Shown here: positions 5,584 to 7,591 of the stretch, piece after piece
Numbering within the stretch: the stretch's first letter is position 1
Layout of the letters: each line of letters starts with the position of its first letter
Source of the DNA: Candidatus Tepidiaquacellales bacterium UBA6667
GTDB taxonomy: Bacteria; Bacteroidota; Ignavibacteria; Tepidaquicellales; Tepidaquicellaceae
Assembly: GCA_002455255.1 (NCBI GenBank)
Contig: DKKL01000028.1
Span: 1 to 7,591, forward strand
Direction: 5' to 3'
Length of the DNA: 7,591 nucleotides
Made by a program: the position numbers and the translations under genes
Notes under the pieces: model-generated
The model's database searches: none
What the model saw: the letters and a program-made list of their open reading frames with translations, nothing else
Told to the model about the DNA's origin: nothing

Positions 5584-7591
5584 TTACATTTGTTTTTGCT
5601 TCTTCTACCGTTGAAAACTTTCCTGCTCTCACTCTAAACCAAATACCTTTCTCGCCTAAATTTGCCTCTTTAACTATTATATTAAGTCCTGATTTTTGCA
5701 AAGTAGCTGCTTTTTTGTCAGCATCTGTTTTTGATTTATATGAACCGGTTTGAATATAAACACCTTCCGTTGTTCTTACATAAACTACACTGTTTGCCGG
5801 GTCATTTATTTGTTCTTCCTCTCCGGCATTTAATATACGATATTGAGATTCCGGATTTGTTGTATTTTGTTGAATTTGTTGGTTTGGTGGTGTGTTGTTT
5901 TGTGTTTGAGTGGTTTCAATCGGTTTTATAGTATCTTTATTAGTTTCAATAGTGGTCTGCTTTTCAGTATCAGTAATTTTAAAAGTGTCGCCACCTATTA
6001 TCTTAATTTTTGCTGTATCTCCTGCCTGATTAGTTTGATTTATTGTATCAATATTTGTTTGCTGTGGAGTTTGAACATTAATAGAATCGGTAAGCAATGG
6101 TAATCTTTTAGGACTGAAAATATCTGAAGATAAAAGAAAATAAGTAGTCGCAAAAACAAGAATCGTAATAACGATTACAAGAACTACCGATAGTGAAAAA
6201 ATTTTATTGCTTTCCTTTTCTTCTTCCGGAGGTCTCGTATATACCGGAGGCAAATCAGAAATTTCTCCATCGGTTAAATTAGTTTCTTTTATTTCATCTT
6301 CACTTTTATTTTCAAAAATATCACTGTAATTTTTTATGAAATTAAAATCATCTTCATCCGATAAAAAAGATTTATCCGTTTTTGGTTTTTCTTCTTCTAT
6401 TTCATTATGAAGCTGTTTTATATCATCCGGAATAAGTATATCAGAACCGTCAAATGTCTCGTTGTCATCCTTATTTACTTCATTTGTCTCAGAAGCATTT
6501 TCAGAAAATATTTTCTGAAAATCTATGTCCGGAATTTTTATCTCATCATCAGAAATCTTTTCAGAATCAACAACAGGAATAATTTTATCTTTATCTTCAA
6601 ATACATCTATAAATGATTTTGCTTCTTCTTTTATTTCATCCTTTATTTCATCTTTGAAAATTTCCGGTTCTATTTTTTCAGGTTGTTTTACTTCCGGAAT
6701 TTCTTTTATCGGTTCTATTTTTTCCTGCTTTTCCGGTGGATCGAAAGTTTCTTTTAGTTTAGCGTTTATTTCATCCTGAATTTGTGAAATATTTATACCG
6801 CTGAATAATTCATCAGTAGGTTTTTCTTTGGTTTCGGCTTGATTGATTTTTTCAGCATCTGTTTTTTCTATTTCACTGGTAACGCTATCTTCTATCTGTG
6901 ATTGTAATTTAGAAAAATTATTATCGAGTTCCGATAATCTTTTTATTAGTTCGGTTTCAGAAGTTTCATCTGTTTCTTTTGGTACGATATCCTGACTTTC
7001 ATTTTTAGAAGTATCATCAGTCTTTGTATCGGTTTCAATTTTGATTTCATCCGAAAATGAATCACTGATTATTTTGTCCGAAATTGTAAGTTCTTCATTT
7101 TCAGTAATTTGTTTACCTTTAAGATATCTCTCAGAATGAAAAAAAGATTTTCTTTTTTCTTCAATTACATTGCCAAAATCTTCTTTAGATTCGTCAGGTT
7201 TTTCAATCTTATCGGCTAATATATTTGAAAGATGAGAAGAAACTTCCGATTCAATTTCATCAGTAACAGCGATTTTATCGTCAGATTTAATTGAATCTGC
7301 AATCTCAGTTTTAATCTCTTTTTCAGTATCATCATCATTATCTTTTAATAATATTTCATCATCATCAAGTTCAAAATCGTATAAGTCAGAATCAATATCA
7401 GCTTGATCTCTCAGAAGTGCAACGGGGATAGGTTTTAGATTATTAAAATTTAAATTAACATCATTTGAAAACTTTTTAACCGGTGAAAAAGAAATACTTT
7501 TAATAAGTTTGCCGTCTTCACCTTTTTTTGATACCAATACAAATTTACCAAATTCAGGAATATTAAGTCTTTTCCCTTTTTTAAATCCAGA
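5567..7591 (-). CDS. HU-like/transmembrane/SPOR-domain envelope protein with long acidic linker (5' end cut by window)
   Basis: The frame is open from the right edge to the TAG at 5567-5569, 674 visible residues (numbered here from the first visible codon). A TTG at 7537 could be taken as the start, but 18 in-frame codons precede it and continue the same domain, so the real start is probably outside. Residues 1-50 (GKRLNIPEFGKFVL, then ISFSPVKKFSND) resemble the end of an HU-like domain of the CCDC81-type found in Bacteroidota SPOR proteins. Residues 60-450 form a long Asp/Glu/Lys-rich linker with a short possible coiled coil (215-238) and Pro-Glu-Lys repeats (285-323). One transmembrane helix follows (464-488), then a Thr/Gln/Asn-rich linker (489-600), then a C-terminal SPOR domain (about 605-674; VYIQTGSY, GIWFRVRAGKFS). 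SPOR domains bind denuded peptidoglycan glycan strands at division septa. Expected topology is N terminus in the cytoplasm and SPOR in the periplasm. The visible part has no cysteine and a single Trp. The N-terminal family is inferred; TM and SPOR are clear. Confidence 0.88.
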   Translation of the reverse strand, partial: SGFKKGKRLNIPEFGKFVLVSKKGEDGKLIKSISFSPVKKFSNDVNLNFNNLKPIPVALLRDQADIDSDLYDFELDDDEILLKDNDDDTEKEIKTEIADSIKSDDKIAVTDEIESEVSSHLSNILADKIEKPDESKEDFGNVIEEKRKSFFHSERYLKGKQITENEELTISDKIISDSFSDEIKIETDTKTDDTSKNESQDIVPKETDETSETELIKRLSELDNNFSKLQSQIEDSVTSEIEKTDAEKINQAETKEKPTDELFSGINISQIQDEINAKLKETFDPPEKQEKIEPIKEIPEVKQPEKIEPEIFKDEIKDEIKEEAKSFIDVFEDKDKIIPVVDSEKISDDEIKIPDIDFQKIFSENASETNEVNKDDNETFDGSDILIPDDIKQLHNEIEEEKPKTDKSFLSDEDDFNFIKNYSDIFENKSEDEIKETNLTDGEISDLPPVYTRPPEEEKESNKIFSLSVVLVIVITILVFATTYFLLSSDIFSPKRLPLLTDSINVQTPQQTNIDTINQTNQAGDTAKIKIIGGDTFKITDTEKQTTIETNKDTIKPIETTQTQNNTPPNQQIQQNTTNPESQYRILNAGEEEQINDPANSVVYVRTTEGVYIQTGSYKSKTDADKKAATLQKSGLNIIVKEANLGEKGIWFRVRAGKFSTVEEAKTNVNKLKK
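6665..6724 (-). repeat. In-frame 15-bp direct repeat in the acidic linker
   Basis: CGGTTCTATTTTTTC occurs at 6665-6679 and 6710-6724, 45 bases (15 codons) apart and in the same frame. It encodes EKIEP twice within a Pro-Glu-Lys-Ile-rich stretch of the SPOR protein. Just downstream, DEIKDEIK is also a tandem peptide repeat. This looks like expansion of a low-complexity spacer. Confidence 0.6.

Noticed and set aside
5731..6779. Plus-strand ORFs rich in Ser, Ile and Phe that might look like membrane proteins
   Set aside because: They are antisense to the SPOR gene; their hydrophobicity is the complement of its Asp/Glu/Lys codons.
1..7591. CRISPR array, tRNA, transposon ends or an undescribed defence system
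   Set aside because: No regularly spaced repeats, cloverleaf-like segment, transposase or effector-like ORF was seen; all long frames are explained by housekeeping or envelope genes.

Overview
The window is AT-rich DNA with every recognisable gene on the minus strand, so genes are described from high to low coordinates. Three things suggest a bacterium of the Bacteroidota/Chlorobiota/Ignavibacteriota group. The leftmost gene ends in a type IX secretion (T9SS) sorting domain carrying the NYPNPFNP motif. The rightmost gene is an HU-like/transmembrane/SPOR protein of a kind known from that group. None of the five visible start codons has a Shine-Dalgarno sequence. The exact form of the sorting motif and the AT-richness make an Ignavibacteria-like organism my best guess, but this is inference.

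Layout. Positions 5567-7591 hold the 3' part of a long SPOR-domain membrane protein whose start lies beyond the right edge. A 128-bp gap with a candidate sigma70-like promoter follows. Then comes a tight unidirectional cluster: a peroxiredoxin (4953-5438), ribF (3993-4925), rpsO (3714-3983) and pnp (1560-3671), with gaps of 27, 9 and 42 bp. It is closed by a clear intrinsic terminator at 1530-1555. After about 240 bp of AT-rich intergenic DNA, a secreted beta-propeller protein with a T9SS signal starts at 1287 and runs off the left edge.

How the genes fit together. ribF-rpsO-pnp is a widely conserved housekeeping order (FMN/FAD synthesis, ribosomal protein S15, RNA decay) that often follows truB. 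Here a peroxiredoxin occupies the position just upstream of ribF. The SPOR protein probably acts at the cell envelope or septum, and the propeller protein is exported to the outer surface; neither has an obvious functional link to the central operon.

I see no mobile element, CRISPR array, tRNA or rRNA gene, toxin-antitoxin pair or defence module. The region looks mostly ordinary. The most interesting items are the HU-like/acidic linker/TM/SPOR architecture, the peroxiredoxin leading the ribF-rpsO-pnp operon, and a few small inverted or direct repeats at gene boundaries.
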